From positions 330,392-394,391 of the forward strand of contig NZ_JALNMJ010000002.1 of the NCBI RefSeq assembly GCF_023156505.1: DNA of 64,000 bases, written 5' to 3'. Shown in pieces: positions 25,613-35,498 of this stretch. Every line of letters begins with the position of its first letter. Position 1 is the first letter of the stretch. The position numbers were made by a program, and so were the translations under genes. Under the pieces are notes generated by a model, which saw only the letters and a program-made list of their open reading frames with translations, was not told the DNA's origin and made no database searches. This DNA comes from Roseibium sediminicola. GTDB lineage: Bacteria > Pseudomonadota > Alphaproteobacteria > Rhizobiales > Stappiaceae.

Positions 25613-28033
25613 TTACCCGTGCGCCCCGAGATCCCGGGCTGCCTGCCAGATCCGCCAAGCATCGTGCGGCATCTGGATGTGGGTGCTGCCGAGGAACTGG
25701 AACGCATCGTTGACGGCGTTGGAGAAGGCCGGCACGCCTCCGACATTCGGGCTTTCGCCGACCCCCTTGGCGCCGATCGGATGATGCGGGCTGGGCGTCA
25801 CCGTATAGTCGGTCTCCCAATGGGGCGTCTCGACCGCTGTCGGAATGAAGAAGTCCATGAAGGACGCCCCCATGACGTTGCCGGTCTCGTCGTAGCGGAT
25901 CTCCTGGCCCATCGCGATGGCGAAGGCTTCCGTCAGCCCGCCATGGACCTGTCCCTCGATGATCATTGGATTGATGCGCGTGCCGCAATCGTCGAGCGCA
26001 TAGAAGCGCCTCGTCTTGGCGACACCTGTGTCGACATCGATGTCCATGACGCAGAAATATGCGCCGAACGGATAGGTCATGTTGGGCGGATCATAATAGC
26101 TGACCGCTTCGAGACCCGGCTCCATGCCGGGAGGCGGAGCGTGATAGGCCGCCCAGGCGATCTCCTTCATGGCTTTTCGGGCCTGCGGATTGCCCTTTAC
26201 CTGGAAGCCGTCCACGTCCCACTCAAGATCGTATTCGGAAACCTCCAGCATGTGGGCGGCGATCATCTGCGCCTTGTTGCGGATCTTGCGCGCCGCCAGC
26301 GCAATGGCGGCACCGGCGACCGGTGTCGAGCGGGAGCCGTAGGTTCCAAGTCCGTAGGGCGCCGTATCGGTGTTGCCTTCCTCGACCATGATGTCGGCGG
26401 CCGGAATGCCGATTTCGGTGGCGATGATCTGTGCCCAGGTGGTCTCGTGGCCCTGGCCCTGCGACTTGGTGCCCATGCGCGAGATCACCGAACCGGTCGG
26501 GTGCACGCGGATTTCCGCGCTGTCGAACATGGCAACGCCCAGGATATCGCAGTTCTTGGACGGGCCGGCGCCGACGATCTCGGTGAAGAAAGAGACGCCT
26601 ATGCCCATGATCTCGCGGGTCTCGCCGCGCTTGAACGCCTCCTGTTTGGCCTTCTGTTCTGCGCGCAGCTCGCGATAACCGATCGTGTCCATCGCCTTTT
26701 GCATGGCGGTGTGGTAATCGCCGCTGTCATATTCCCAGCCGAGCGCCGACTGATAGGGAAACTGCTCCGGCTTGATGAAGTTCTTCATGCGAAGATCCGC
26801 CGGGTCCATGCCGAGCTTCTGGGCCAGGATGTCCATGCCGCGCTCGATGCAATAGGCAGCCTCCGTCACCCGGAAGGAGCAGCGATAGGCAACCCCGCCG
26901 GGGGCCTTGTTGGTGTAGACACCGTCGACCTCCAGATGCGCTGCCGGGAAATCGTAGGACCCGGTGACGATGTTGAAGAAACCGGCCGGCCATTTCGACG
27001 GATCGGCGCAGGCGTCGAAACCGCCATGATCGGCCAGCACATGCACTTTCAGCCCTGTGACCGTGCCGTCGCTTTTCGCGGCGATTTCCGTGGTCATGTG
27101 ATAGTCGCGGGCAAAGGACGTGGTGGAAAGGTTCTCCATCCGGTCCTCGACCCATTTGACCGGCACGCCGGTGACGATTGAGGCGACGATCGAGCAGATG
27201 TAGCCCGGATAGGCACCGACCTTGTTGCCGAAGCCGCCGCCGATATCCGGCGCGATCACGTGGATCTTGTGTTCCGGGATCGTCGACAGCAGCGAGGCCA
27301 CCGTGCGGATGACATGCGGCGCCTGGAACGTGCCCCAGACGGTGAGCTCGCCCTTGACCTTGTCCATCGAGGCCACGCACTGGCAGGTTTCCAGCGGCGA
27401 GGGATGGGTGCGGTGATAGGAGATCAGCTCCTTGACCGTGACATCTGCTTCCGCGAAGGCCTTCGAGGTCTCGTCCTTGTCGCCGACTTCCCAGGTGAAG
27501 ATGTGGTTGTGGTGTTTGCGCGGCCCATGCGCGCCTTCCATCTTGCCCTCAAGATCCGGCCGCAGCACCGGCGCGTCCGGCGCCATCGACTGGAACGGGT
27601 CGACCAGAACAGGCAGTTCCTCATACTCGACCTCGACCAGCTGGATGGCGTCATCGGCGATGTAGCGGTTCTCCGCGACCACGAAGGCCACTTCCTGGTT
27701 CTGGTAAAGCACCTTGCCATCGGCCAGCACCATCTGGACATCGCCGGCCAGCGTCGGCATCCAGGCGAGATTGACGCCTTTCAGGTCCTCCGCGGTCAGG
27801 ACGGCAATCACGCCGGGCAGCTTGAGGGCTTCCGTGGCGTCGATCTTGGTGACCTTGGCGTGTGCATAGGGCGAGCGCACGAAATCACCGAACACCATGC
27901 CCGGCAGTTTCAGGTCATCGACATACTGGCCCTTGCCCTGCGTGAAGCGGATGTCTTCCACGCGCTTGCGCTTGCAGCCCATGCCTTCAAGGGCGGCCTC
28001 GCGCTGTTCCCGTGTCGGGGTCATGTCGTTCAT
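25613..28033 (-). CDS. coxL: form I aerobic CO dehydrogenase large (Mo-Cu) subunit
   Basis: The 806-residue protein carries the form I signature A-Y-R-C-S-F-R at 382-388, whose Cys385 holds the copper of the Mo-Cu centre. G-G-G-F-G-N-K and the catalytic G-V-G-E-S-P with Glu760 are also present. The Cys-containing loop separates true CO dehydrogenases from form II and other hydroxylases. With CoxM and CoxS it oxidises CO to CO2 at the inner face of the membrane and feeds electrons to quinone. The ATG overlaps the coxS stop by 4 nt. The gene order M-S-L-D-E-F-G is canonical. Confidence 0.97.
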   Translation of the reverse strand: MNDMTPTREQREAALEGMGCKRKRVEDIRFTQGKGQYVDDLKLPGMVFGDFVRSPYAHAKVTKIDATEALKLPGVIAVLTAEDLKGVNLAWMPTLAGDVQMVLADGKVLYQNQEVAFVVAENRYIADDAIQLVEVEYEELPVLVDPFQSMAPDAPVLRPDLEGKMEGAHGPRKHHNHIFTWEVGDKDETSKAFAEADVTVKELISYHRTHPSPLETCQCVASMDKVKGELTVWGTFQAPHVIRTVASLLSTIPEHKIHVIAPDIGGGFGNKVGAYPGYICSIVASIVTGVPVKWVEDRMENLSTTSFARDYHMTTEIAAKSDGTVTGLKVHVLADHGGFDACADPSKWPAGFFNIVTGSYDFPAAHLEVDGVYTNKAPGGVAYRCSFRVTEAAYCIERGMDILAQKLGMDPADLRMKNFIKPEQFPYQSALGWEYDSGDYHTAMQKAMDTIGYRELRAEQKAKQEAFKRGETREIMGIGVSFFTEIVGAGPSKNCDILGVAMFDSAEIRVHPTGSVISRMGTKSQGQGHETTWAQIIATEIGIPAADIMVEEGNTDTAPYGLGTYGSRSTPVAGAAIALAARKIRNKAQMIAAHMLEVSEYDLEWDVDGFQVKGNPQARKAMKEIAWAAYHAPPPGMEPGLEAVSYYDPPNMTYPFGAYFCVMDIDVDTGVAKTRRFYALDDCGTRINPMIIEGQVHGGLTEAFAIAMGQEIRYDETGNVMGASFMDFFIPTAVETPHWETDYTVTPSPHHPIGAKGVGESPNVGGVPAFSNAVNDAFQFLGSTHIQMPHDAWRIWQAARDLGAHG

Positions 28034-28539
28034 TCCGCAGCCTCCTGGATGTCAGTGCCGTTCAGCTTGGCTGCGGCATACTGGATGGCCTTGACGATGT
28101 TCTGGTAGCCGGTGCAGCGGCAGAGATTGCCCGAAATGCCCATGCGGATTTCGTCTTCCGTCGGGTTCGGGTTTTCCTTGAGGAGCGTATGGGCCCGGGT
28201 AATCATGCCCGGCGTGCAGAAGCCGCACTGAAGCCCGTGCATCTGGCGAAAACCTTCCTGCAGCGCCGAGAGGGTGCCGTCCGGATTGGCCATGCCCTCG
28301 ATGGTGGTCAGCTCCGCGCCGTTGGCCTGAACCGCGAATACCGTGCAGGACTTCACCGACATGCCGTTCATGTCGACCGTGCAGGCCCCGCAATGGGAGG
28401 TCTCGCAGCCGATATGGGGACCGGTGAGATCCAGTTCCTCGCGCAGAAAATGGATGAGAAGCGTGCGCGGCTCGACAAAGCGCTGCACCTTCTTGCCGTT
28501 GACGGTCAGGCTGACCGGGATCTGTTCGATATCGCTCAT
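28030..28539 (-). CDS. coxS: aerobic CO dehydrogenase small (iron-sulfur) subunit
   Basis: The 169-residue protein holds two [2Fe-2S] centres. The plant-type cluster is bound by Cys45, 50, 53 and 65 ([10 protein letters not shown]), and the second by Cys105, 108, 140 and 142 (Q-C-G-F-C-T-P-G and N-L-C-R-C-T-G-Y). It passes electrons from CoxL to the FAD of CoxM. It lies 11 nt after coxM and overlaps coxL, so stoichiometric expression is expected. Confidence 0.96.
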   Translation of the reverse strand: MSDIEQIPVSLTVNGKKVQRFVEPRTLLIHFLREELDLTGPHIGCETSHCGACTVDMNGMSVKSCTVFAVQANGAELTTIEGMANPDGTLSALQEGFRQMHGLQCGFCTPGMITRAHTLLKENPNPTEDEIRMGISGNLCRCTGYQNIVKAIQYAAAKLNGTDIQEAAE

Positions 28540-28550
28540 GTGTCTCTCCC

Positions 28551-29417
28551 TCAGCCCCTGGCCCGGTCAGCCGCCCGCGCAAGCGCGCGCTCCAGCATGA
28601 TGCCGGCCATTTTAATGCGGTATTCTGCCGGTCCCCGCCCATCGGAGGCGGGGTCGGTGATCGCTTCAGCGGCCGCAACGGCGCGTTTCACGGTGTCCGC
28701 GTCGAGCGTCGACCCGGTGAGAATGCTGCCGGCTTCTTCGGCGTAAAGCGGCGTGTCGGCGACGTTGGTCAGTGCAACGGAGCAAGTGGACACGCTGCCG
28801 CCGGACAGCGTCAGCACGACGGCCGCTGCTGCTGTGGCGTAATCGCCCACCTTGCGCTTCAGCTTCTCATAGGCATAGCCGTGGCCGGTCGGCGGCACCG
28901 GGATCTTTACGGCCGTCAGGATTTCGTCCGGGGCGAGGGCGGTGAAATAGGCGGCCTCATAGAACTCCCGGGCTGCAACTTCGCGCGCGCCGTCCGGTCC
29001 GGTCAGTACATAGGCCGCGTTCAGGCACTGCATCAGCGCCGGCATGTCGTTGCCAGGATCGCCATTGGCAACATTGCCGCCGAGCGTGCCGAGGTAGCGG
29101 ATCTGCGGGTCGGCAATCAGAAGCGACGTCTCACGGATGATCGGCAGCCTGGCGCCGAGCAGGTCCGAACCGATCAGCTCATGCTGCGTGGTCATGGCAC
29201 CGACAGTGATCGTATCGCCATCTTCCGCAATGCCCTTCAGGTCGGCGATGCCGCCGAGATCGACAAGATGCTCGGGCGCTGCCATACGCAGCTTCATCAT
29301 CGGGATCAGGCTGTGTCCGCCGGACAACGGACGGGCTTCGTCGCCATGACTGGCCAGGATGGCGACGGCTTCGGCCACGGATGATGGCCGGTGATAGGTG
29401 AACTCACCAGGGATCAC
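28551..29417 (-). CDS. coxM: aerobic CO dehydrogenase medium (FAD) subunit
   Basis: The 288-residue flavoprotein has the N-terminal [12 protein letters not shown], the FAD motifs [10 protein letters not shown] and [11 protein letters not shown], and the CO dehydrogenase flavoprotein C-terminal domain. A GTG start at 29417 sits 6 nt after GGAGA and matches family N-termini. The frame stays open upstream to 29525, but that part is not conserved. It is the first structural gene of the cox operon. Confidence 0.94.
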   Translation of the reverse strand: MIPGEFTYHRPSSVAEAVAILASHGDEARPLSGGHSLIPMMKLRMAAPEHLVDLGGIADLKGIAEDGDTITVGAMTTQHELIGSDLLGARLPIIRETSLLIADPQIRYLGTLGGNVANGDPGNDMPALMQCLNAAYVLTGPDGAREVAAREFYEAAYFTALAPDEILTAVKIPVPPTGHGYAYEKLKRKVGDYATAAAAVVLTLSGGSVSTCSVALTNVADTPLYAEEAGSILTGSTLDADTVKRAVAAAEAITDPASDGRGPAEYRIKMAGIMLERALARAADRARG

Positions 29418-29785
29418 GTTTTTCTCCTCCCTCTCACGGCGGGTCAAACAGACCGGCCGGACATGCGCTGCCCGAAAGGACAGACTGTCGCATGCCTCAA
29501 GGCTGCGGAGATGTGCGCCGCACACTCAAGACGGCATGCACAAAGGGTGGCGGCAATACACGGATGACGGGTTGATTTGCACGAATTGCGGCAAGTCTGT
29601 TGACGTATTTCGCATCTTTTCCGTGGTGGCAATTTGCCAAAGGCGTTTATTGCCAGCGAGTTGCAGGCGTTCTCGCAGATCATCGTGAAACAACCTGAGG
29701 AAGAACGTATTTCGTGCAGGACCGCACGAATGACGACCTCGCCGGCCCGACATTGCACTGCAAACCAGCGATGTGAGGAGATGAA
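29418..29785. other. intergenic region upstream of coxM
   Basis: These 368 bases between the MHYT-LytTR regulator gene and coxM carry no convincing gene. The part near 29560-29640 is AT-richer and is the natural place for a cox promoter and for LytTR-type binding sites. I could not identify an unambiguous pair of direct repeats there by eye. Confidence 0.45.
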
Positions 29786-30964
29786 CTATTCGGCGGGGAT
29801 CGGCTGTTCGCCGGAAAGCGGAGCGTCTTCGATGGCGCTGAGCCGCTTCTTGACCCGACCCCAGCGAGACCGGCTTACCGGCACGATCTGGCCTTCGGAT
29901 CCGGCCAGGACAAGCACCCCGCCGTCGCCGGAGCGCTTGAAACTCGCCACCCGGTTCAGGTTGACGATGTGGCTGCGGTGGACGCGGTTGAAGATCTTGG
30001 GATCAAGCTGCTGTTCGGCCTCGCTGATGGAGAGCGGACAGAAACAGTCCCGCGCGCCGTCATGAATGCGCGTGTAATGGGCATCTGCGTGAATGGCGAC
30101 GATGTCCTGGACGCCGATCTGGCATTTCTGGCCGTCCCGTTCAATCGGCAGGCTCCGCCTGGAGGTCCCCGATGCGTTCCGGCCAGGATTGGCGGCGGCC
30201 TGAAGTCCGCTGGCCGGCTTACGGGCAGGGGCCGCCTCGGTGTCTACGGCTGAAGTGTCTTCCTGCGCCGGCACCAGCGCCAGCAGGAAAAGGCCCGAGA
30301 CCAGAAACGCGACGCAGGAGACGACAATGGCGAGCACACCCGGGCTCAGCATCGGGGCTCTGATGGCGGCGTCCGGCTGGATCAACCCGAAGGTCATGCC
30401 CGTCATGGCTGTGTAATGCATCGCCGAGATCGCGAGTGCGAGTACGGCCGCAGAGACAACGATATGCGGCCGGCGGCCAAGGCCGAAGAGCAGCCAGATG
30501 GCAAGCCCCGCCGCGTTGAAGGCGATCAGGAAACTGCCGAAGACATAGGCCGGCTCGTGCTGCATGGCGAGAGAGTCGTGCAGCGCATACATGCCGAGAT
30601 AATGCATGGTGCAGATGCCGCTGCCCATGACGAAGGCCGCAAGTCCAAGGCGCACGGGCGTCAGCCGGCCGTTGCTGGCCGCAAAGACGGCGAGACCGAC
30701 CACGAGCACGCAGACGAGGAAGGAAAGCAGCGTCGGCAGCACCAGGAAATTGGCGGCCACCGGCAGGCGCGCGGCCAGCATGCCGACAAAATGCATCGAC
30801 CAGATCGCCAGCGCCAGCGTCAGAGCGGCCCCGGCAAGTAGCAGCCGCCGGCGCGCGGCATCGGCCCGGCCCACCTGAACGGCCAGGTTCAACCCGACAA
30901 AACTGCCCTGAAAGGCCATCACGAGGGACAGCGCCACGAGCCACGGCTCGTGCGTCACCGGCAT
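29786..30964 (-). CDS. coxC: MHYT-LytTR membrane-bound regulator (CoxC type)
   Basis: The 392-residue protein has seven hydrophobic segments with three M-H-Y-T-like motifs (S-M-H-F-V-G-M with His58, T-M-H-Y-L-G-M with His121, A-M-H-Y-T-A-M with His183), proposed to bind a metal able to sense O2, CO or NO. A linker leads to a LytTR DNA-binding domain (about 275-375, with F-N-R-V-H-R-S-H-I-V-N). Exactly this architecture occurs in CoxC and CoxH of A. carboxidovorans and in regulators of other cox clusters. It probably controls the coxMSLDEFG operon just downstream in response to CO or oxygen. Confidence 0.88.
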   Translation of the reverse strand: MPVTHEPWLVALSLVMAFQGSFVGLNLAVQVGRADAARRRLLLAGAALTLALAIWSMHFVGMLAARLPVAANFLVLPTLLSFLVCVLVVGLAVFAASNGRLTPVRLGLAAFVMGSGICTMHYLGMYALHDSLAMQHEPAYVFGSFLIAFNAAGLAIWLLFGLGRRPHIVVSAAVLALAISAMHYTAMTGMTFGLIQPDAAIRAPMLSPGVLAIVVSCVAFLVSGLFLLALVPAQEDTSAVDTEAAPARKPASGLQAAANPGRNASGTSRRSLPIERDGQKCQIGVQDIVAIHADAHYTRIHDGARDCFCPLSISEAEQQLDPKIFNRVHRSHIVNLNRVASFKRSGDGGVLVLAGSEGQIVPVSRSRWGRVKKRLSAIEDAPLSGEQPIPAE

Positions 30965-31106
30965 GCCTCACCTCCCAAATTACGCCGCCGCGATGAGCAG
31001 CGGATTCCTCCGGGAAGAATGATAAGCGAAAGGAGGAGGGGCGGCAAATGCCATTGGCATGCACGAAGCATTGCACCGGCCGCAGAAAACATCCGCTTCG
31101 TGAAAA

Positions 31107-31196
31107 TGGCGGTGAGGGTGGGATTCGAACCCACGGTACGCTCTCACGCACGGCGGTTTTCAAGACCGCTGCCTTAAACCACTCGGCCACCTCACC
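31107..31196 (-). tRNA. tRNA-Ser (anticodon TGA)
   Basis: The minus strand reads a complete 90-nt class II tRNA: acceptor GGTGAGG paired with CCTCACC, D arm with GGCCGAGTGG, anticodon loop CTTGAAA (anticodon TGA), a long variable arm, T arm GGTTCGAATCC, discriminator G and encoded CCA (31109-31107). Confidence 0.97.
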
Positions 31197-31470
31197 TGAG
31201 CAACCGTAATGCGCCAGGACGGCGCGGCTGCACAACCCGTTTCGTCTGTCGGACGGTGAAAGTCAAGCAGTTGTTCAAGCCAGGCGCGAGCAGGGGACAA
31301 AATGGTGTGGACGTTGAGGAGCGGCACACCCCGACCCCACTTCCTGCTGCTGCACCAGAAACCTACACAGGTGTCCCCCCAGGCGAGCAACACGAGACCC
31401 GGGGCCTACTCATTTCCAGAGCGCCCGCGTGGATGGCGGGTGACCACGCCGATCTCGGAGCCTTGGCAAG

Positions 31471-31512
31471 CGGACAAGCGAGTGGGACCCGGATCTGCGC
31501 TTTGCTTGTCCG
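31471..31512. repeat. hairpin repeat
   Basis: CGGACAAGC (31471-31479) and GCTTGTCCG (31504-31512) form a perfect 9-bp inverted repeat, followed by GGGGTGACA. The GACAAGCG and CCGGATC words resemble those of the element at 52825-52985, so it may be a member of the same repeat family. Confidence 0.55.
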
Positions 31513-31535
31513 GGGTGACACAAAGTACGTGGCGT

Positions 31536-31584
31536 AGGACTTGTGACCTGGGACTTGTGACCTGGGATTTGGGATTTGGGATTT
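31536..31584. repeat. tandem direct repeats
   Basis: Two adjacent 14-nt units GGACTTGTGACCTG (31537-31550 and 31551-31564) run into three 7-nt units GGGATTT. Such short tandem repeats are otherwise absent from the window. Confidence 0.7.
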
Positions 31585-32323
31585 GGAAATCGCATGACGT
31601 GACGACTTCGGTAACGGAAATTTGACCGAAAGCAAAGGCGCACGGGACCGGGCAACAGGCTGCCATCGTTTGTCAGAAAGTCGTCAGCGACGTCGGCACG
31701 ATAAATCGGGAACGTTTCTTTGGGATGTTCCGGCGCCGTCAGCTTCAGGGGTGGGGCAGGACGTGCACGACGGGCACCGGAACATCGCCAAAGGGTCGGG
31801 GCCGCCGGTCCGGTGTCGTGGGCAGGGTTTTGAACCGGCGGCCGAAGCTGGAGGTGGGGTCCAGCATTGCCGTGACAGGGCGGTCACGAGCAATGACCTC
31901 ACCCTAAGCGGAACTGACAGGGGTGGATGTGATGTGCGTCACAACTCCTCCGAATGACGATTTTTGAGCGGCCGTGTTCTTCATGCAACAGTCGGAAACT
32001 TGCTGCCTGCGTCAGTTTTTAGACATATATTTCAGAGTGTTACAGATCGCTCTCGAGAGCTATTTTGCGCCATCGCCGCCGAAACCGGTGGAGAGTTGAT
32101 TTTCGTCCGCTTTGCGGTCTCGACGCCCGGTTTACTTTGGAGTAACAAAGTTGCGCTTTAACAAGGGCATAGGCAAGACGAACAGCGGGGGCAGTGCGTC
32201 TTGCGGGGACTGATCAGATAGATCGGAACAATGCCTTTAGAAACCGGCGCGGATCTTAATCACGCCCGGGGACAATCGCGTGAGCTGCGGGGCCGCCAGC
32301 GCGTAAGTGAGTAGGACGGCAGT
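31585..32323. other. non-coding stretch upstream of rlpA
   Basis: Short frames are present on both strands but have no ribosome sites and no protein-like composition. The section 32000-32170 is AT-rich and probably holds the rlpA promoter. No RNA gene was recognised. Confidence 0.45.
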
Positions 32324-33448
32324 ATGCAAGGGACAGGCGGTCAATCTAGCCATATGGCGGATACGTCTCACGGGGAACCGGCCAAGAAGGAGCTGAGACC
32401 CACGCGCTCCGTCTGGGCGCAGGTGCGCACCGGACTGATCACGATCGCGGCCTTGTCCGCAGTCGCCGCCTGCAGCACCGCTCCTCAGGAAAAAGCCAAG
32501 TTCAGCCCGAAGAAATACGGCGTCAAGGGCAGCCCTCGCGTGGTTGCCGATGGCAAGCCGGTGCCCAAGGGCGGCGGCCGCTATGTTGTCGGCAAGAAAT
32601 ACAAGATTGCAGGCAAGTGGTATTACCCGAAGGACGACCCGAATTACAAAAAGACCGGTCTCGCCTCCTGGTACGGCCCGACTTTCCACGGCCGCAAGAC
32701 CGCCAATGGCGAGATCTTCGACCGGAACGCCCTGACCGCGGCGCACACGACCATGCCGCTGCCGTCTTATGCCAAAGTGACCAATCTCGCCAATGGCCGC
32801 TCGATGATCGTGCGCGTCAATGACCGTGGTCCTTTCCATGGCAACCGTGTCATTGACCTCTCGGAACGTGTCGCCACCATGCTCGACACCAAATCGGCAG
32901 GCGTCGGCAAGGTGAAAGTCGAATATGTCGGCCGTGCACCGCTGCATGGCCAGGACGAAGCCTTCCTGATGGCTTCCTATGACGGACCGGGTGCTGTTCA
33001 GCCGGGCGCAAGCCGTCCGGGAACGCTGCTGGCACAGGCTGAGCCTCAGGCACCGCTGGCCACACCGCAGGTCACTTTTGGCCGCGTGCCGGCTCCGGCA
33101 ACCCGTCCGTATCTGACGGTTGCCGCCGCCGCTCCAGTCCGGCCGCAACCGGTCACCGTTGCCTTTGACCCGGCCATCGCTTTCGAATCCGGAAACCCGA
33201 CCATCAAGGTGGCATCCAACAACGGCTTCGAGCCGGTCGAATCCGCCTATACGGCTGAACCGGCCCCGGCCGAGCAGACACTTGGTGTGCTGCGTGTTCC
33301 GGCTCCCGGCACGATGAGCGCGGGCAGTGCGATCTCCTCCTTTGCCGCCAATCAGCGCATATCCGATGCCCATTCAGTGCTGGCGGGCCTGGGCGGGTCT
33401 GGCTTGTCCCTGCGCGAGTTGGCGTCCAAACTGGAAAACGGCAGCTAA
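32324..33448 (+). CDS. rlpA: RlpA-like septal ring lipoprotein, lytic transglycosylase family
   Basis: The 374-residue protein has a long N-region, a hydrophobic stretch and a lipobox L-S-A-V-A-A-C with Cys50, predicting outer-membrane lipidation. The double-psi beta-barrel domain follows at about 112-205 with G-L-A-S-W-Y-G-P-T-F-H-G-R-K-T-A-N-G and R-V-N-D-R-G-P-F, including the conserved Asp. The C-terminus is Pro/Ala-rich and lacks an obvious SPOR domain. RlpA cleaves peptidoglycan lacking stem peptides. The ATG at 32324 follows AGGA; an ATG at 32354 is possible. It is followed by a carboxypeptidase homologue. Confidence 0.9.
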   Translation: MQGTGGQSSHMADTSHGEPAKKELRPTRSVWAQVRTGLITIAALSAVAACSTAPQEKAKFSPKKYGVKGSPRVVADGKPVPKGGGRYVVGKKYKIAGKWYYPKDDPNYKKTGLASWYGPTFHGRKTANGEIFDRNALTAAHTTMPLPSYAKVTNLANGRSMIVRVNDRGPFHGNRVIDLSERVATMLDTKSAGVGKVKVEYVGRAPLHGQDEAFLMASYDGPGAVQPGASRPGTLLAQAEPQAPLATPQVTFGRVPAPATRPYLTVAAAAPVRPQPVTVAFDPAIAFESGNPTIKVASNNGFEPVESAYTAEPAPAEQTLGVLRVPAPGTMSAGSAISSFAANQRISDAHSVLAGLGGSGLSLRELASKLENGS

Positions 33449-33460
33449 CCGATTCTGATA

Positions 33461-33478
33461 CCGGGCCTACGGGCCCGG
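33461..33478 (+). terminator. hairpin after rlpA
   Basis: CCGGGCC and GGCCCGG pair around a TACG loop, 12 nt after the rlpA stop. There is no U-tract, so termination is uncertain. Confidence 0.35.
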
Positions 33479-33526
33479 ACCGGCTGCCACGCCCATTGCA
33501 GGGTCTTCACGAAGGCAGGCGGTCTG

Positions 33527-34732
33527 ATGCGTTTGGCAGTTTTTGCGACCCCGTCCCGACTCGGACGGGTTTTCTCATGTTTCCTGACAGTTCTTCTCAC
33601 GCTGGCATTGCCGGTGCTTTTGGTTCAGCAGGCGCGGGCCGCCGAAACCATCGTGACCAAGGCGCCGATGGCCTTTCTCTATGAGCCGTCTTCCGGGACC
33701 ATCCTGTTTGCCAAAGCCCCCGACCAGACATTTGTCCCCGGAGCGCTCGCCAAGGTGATGACCGCGGCCACCGTGTTTCAGGCGCTGAAGGATGGCGATT
33801 TAAAACTGGATCAGCTGTGCAAGGTCAGCGAACATGCCTGGCGCACGGGCGGAGCGCCATCGGGCCGCGGCGCGACCATGTTCGCGGCCATCAAATCGGA
33901 GGTTTCCGTCGAGGATCTCCTGAAGGGCCTGCTGGTCCACAACGGCAACGATTCCGCCATTGTTCTGGCGGAATGCCTGGACGGGTCGGAGCAGGCCTTC
34001 GCCGGCCGGATGACCACGCTGGCGCAAAAGATCGGCATGACCAACAGCCGCTTCGCCAATCCGACCGGCTACGCGGAAGACCCCAGTCAGACAACCGTCC
34101 GCGACCAGGCCCGGCTCGCCGAATACATCCTGGAGAGCCATGCGGATCTTTATCCCATGTTCGCAATCCCGGATTTTACCTGGAACAACATTTTTCAGCG
34201 CAACAAGAACCCGCTTCTCGGAGAAATCCGCAATCTCGACGGTCTTGGTGGTGGCGCTGACAAGGAGGACGGCTATTCCGGGCTCGGCTCTGTCGACCGC
34301 AACGGCCGCCGGGTCATCGCGGCGGTCGCCGGGCTCACGTCAGACAAGCACCGCCTGCAGACCCTTAAGGAAGTGATCGAAGGCGCCTGGGAATACTTCA
34401 CCATCAAGACCCTTTTCACGGCTGGTGAAACGGTGGCCGACGGCCGGGTTTTCGGCGGCACCGAAAGCAGCGTGCCGCTGATCTCCCGCGACGATGTCAA
34501 CGTGTTGCTGCCCCGAGGCACCACGCTGGACTACCGCATCCGCGTGGTCTATCCGGGACCGATCAGCGCACCGGTGGAAAAGGGCCAGCCGGCGGGCGAA
34601 ATCCGTGTCATCGGGAAGGACGGCATCGTCTATCGCGCTCCGCTTGTCACCGGTGCCGCCGTCGGTGAGGGGCCTCTCATCGGCCGCGCGCTCGACGGTC
34701 TTCAGGAACTGCTGTTCGGCTGGATCGGATAA
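33527..34732 (+). CDS. D-alanyl-D-alanine carboxypeptidase homologue with all three catalytic motifs altered
   Basis: The 401-residue protein has a signal peptide (cleavage near A-R-A-A, residue 39), a peptidase S11 (low-molecular-weight PBP) domain and the PBP5 C-terminal domain. Active-site motifs are changed: the S-x-x-K position reads A-L-A-K (Ala73, Lys76), S-x-N reads N-G-N (139-141), and K-T-G reads G-G-G (241-243). The surrounding fold residues are well kept (F-V-P, K-V-M-T-A, L-V-H-N-G-N-D, F-x-N-P-T-G, D-G-L). The nucleophile is missing, so it should not hydrolyse D-Ala-D-Ala or bind penicillin covalently. A structural or regulatory role in the wall is plausible, next to rlpA. Confidence 0.88.
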   Translation: MRLAVFATPSRLGRVFSCFLTVLLTLALPVLLVQQARAAETIVTKAPMAFLYEPSSGTILFAKAPDQTFVPGALAKVMTAATVFQALKDGDLKLDQLCKVSEHAWRTGGAPSGRGATMFAAIKSEVSVEDLLKGLLVHNGNDSAIVLAECLDGSEQAFAGRMTTLAQKIGMTNSRFANPTGYAEDPSQTTVRDQARLAEYILESHADLYPMFAIPDFTWNNIFQRNKNPLLGEIRNLDGLGGGADKEDGYSGLGSVDRNGRRVIAAVAGLTSDKHRLQTLKEVIEGAWEYFTIKTLFTAGETVADGRVFGGTESSVPLISRDDVNVLLPRGTTLDYRIRVVYPGPISAPVEKGQPAGEIRVIGKDGIVYRAPLVTGAAVGEGPLIGRALDGLQELLFGWIG

Positions 34733-34811
34733 GGCCTTTTGCTGGCGGCGGGATACCTGCTAGAAGCGTGACAGGCGGAAAAGAGAAAAGTGCGACGGGG
34801 CCGATATCAGC

Positions 34812-35498
34812 GTGGCTGGACATTTCATCACCTTTGAAGGCGGCGAGGGGGCGGGAAAATCCACCCAGATCGCGCGCCTCAAATCCTTTCTGGAATCGCG
34901 TGGCAAGACCGTCGTCGTTACCCGCGAACCCGGCGGATCACCCGGTGCCGAGAAAATCCGGCAATTGCTCCTGTCCGGCGAAGCCCGGGATCTCGGACCG
35001 CGCGGTGAGGCCATGCTGTTTGCCGCCGCCCGTGCGGACCATGTCGACACAACCATCAAGCCCGCCCTGACGCGCGGCGACTGGGTCCTGTGCGACCGCT
35101 ATGCCGATTCGACCCGGGTTTATCAGGGCGAGGCGGGTGTCGACGGTGCCTATCTGAAACTTCTGGAAACGGCCGCCGTTGCCGGGGTCTATCCCGATCT
35201 GACTCTTCTGATCGACGTACCCGCCGAAATCGGCCTGTCCCGCGTCGCCGTGCGCTCCAAAACCGATGACAGCGGCGGACCGGACCGCTTCGAAGGCGAG
35301 GCCATGAAAGTGCATCAGCGCCGGCGTAAAATGTTCCTGGAGCTCGCGCGCGAGGAAGCCCATCGGTTTGCCGTCATCGACGGGTCCAAGGACCTGGACC
35401 AGGTGGAAGGTGCCATTCAAGAGGCGGTTCTGGAGACGTTTCCCGAGGACTTGCAAGGCATAAGCAAGGCTGGAACGGTGACGGAGGCAGCGTCCTGA
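34812..35498 (+). CDS. tmk: thymidylate kinase
   Basis: The 228-residue enzyme phosphorylates dTMP to dTDP. Walker A F-E-G-G-E-G-A-G-K-S-T (8-18), R-E-P-G-G and the D-R-Y-A-D-S-T motif are clear. The start is GTG at 34812. The C-terminal extension of about 15 residues after the kinase fold looks unstructured. The stop overlaps the holB ATG by one base. Order tmk-holB is usual in Hyphomicrobiales. Confidence 0.95.
   Translation: MAGHFITFEGGEGAGKSTQIARLKSFLESRGKTVVVTREPGGSPGAEKIRQLLLSGEARDLGPRGEAMLFAAARADHVDTTIKPALTRGDWVLCDRYADSTRVYQGEAGVDGAYLKLLETAAVAGVYPDLTLLIDVPAEIGLSRVAVRSKTDDSGGPDRFEGEAMKVHQRRRKMFLELAREEAHRFAVIDGSKDLDQVEGAIQEAVLETFPEDLQGISKAGTVTEAAS

Noticed and set aside
31622..31957. 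111-codon frame upstream of rlpA
   Set aside because: Amino acid composition is not protein-like, competing frames exist on the other strand, and no ribosome site is present.
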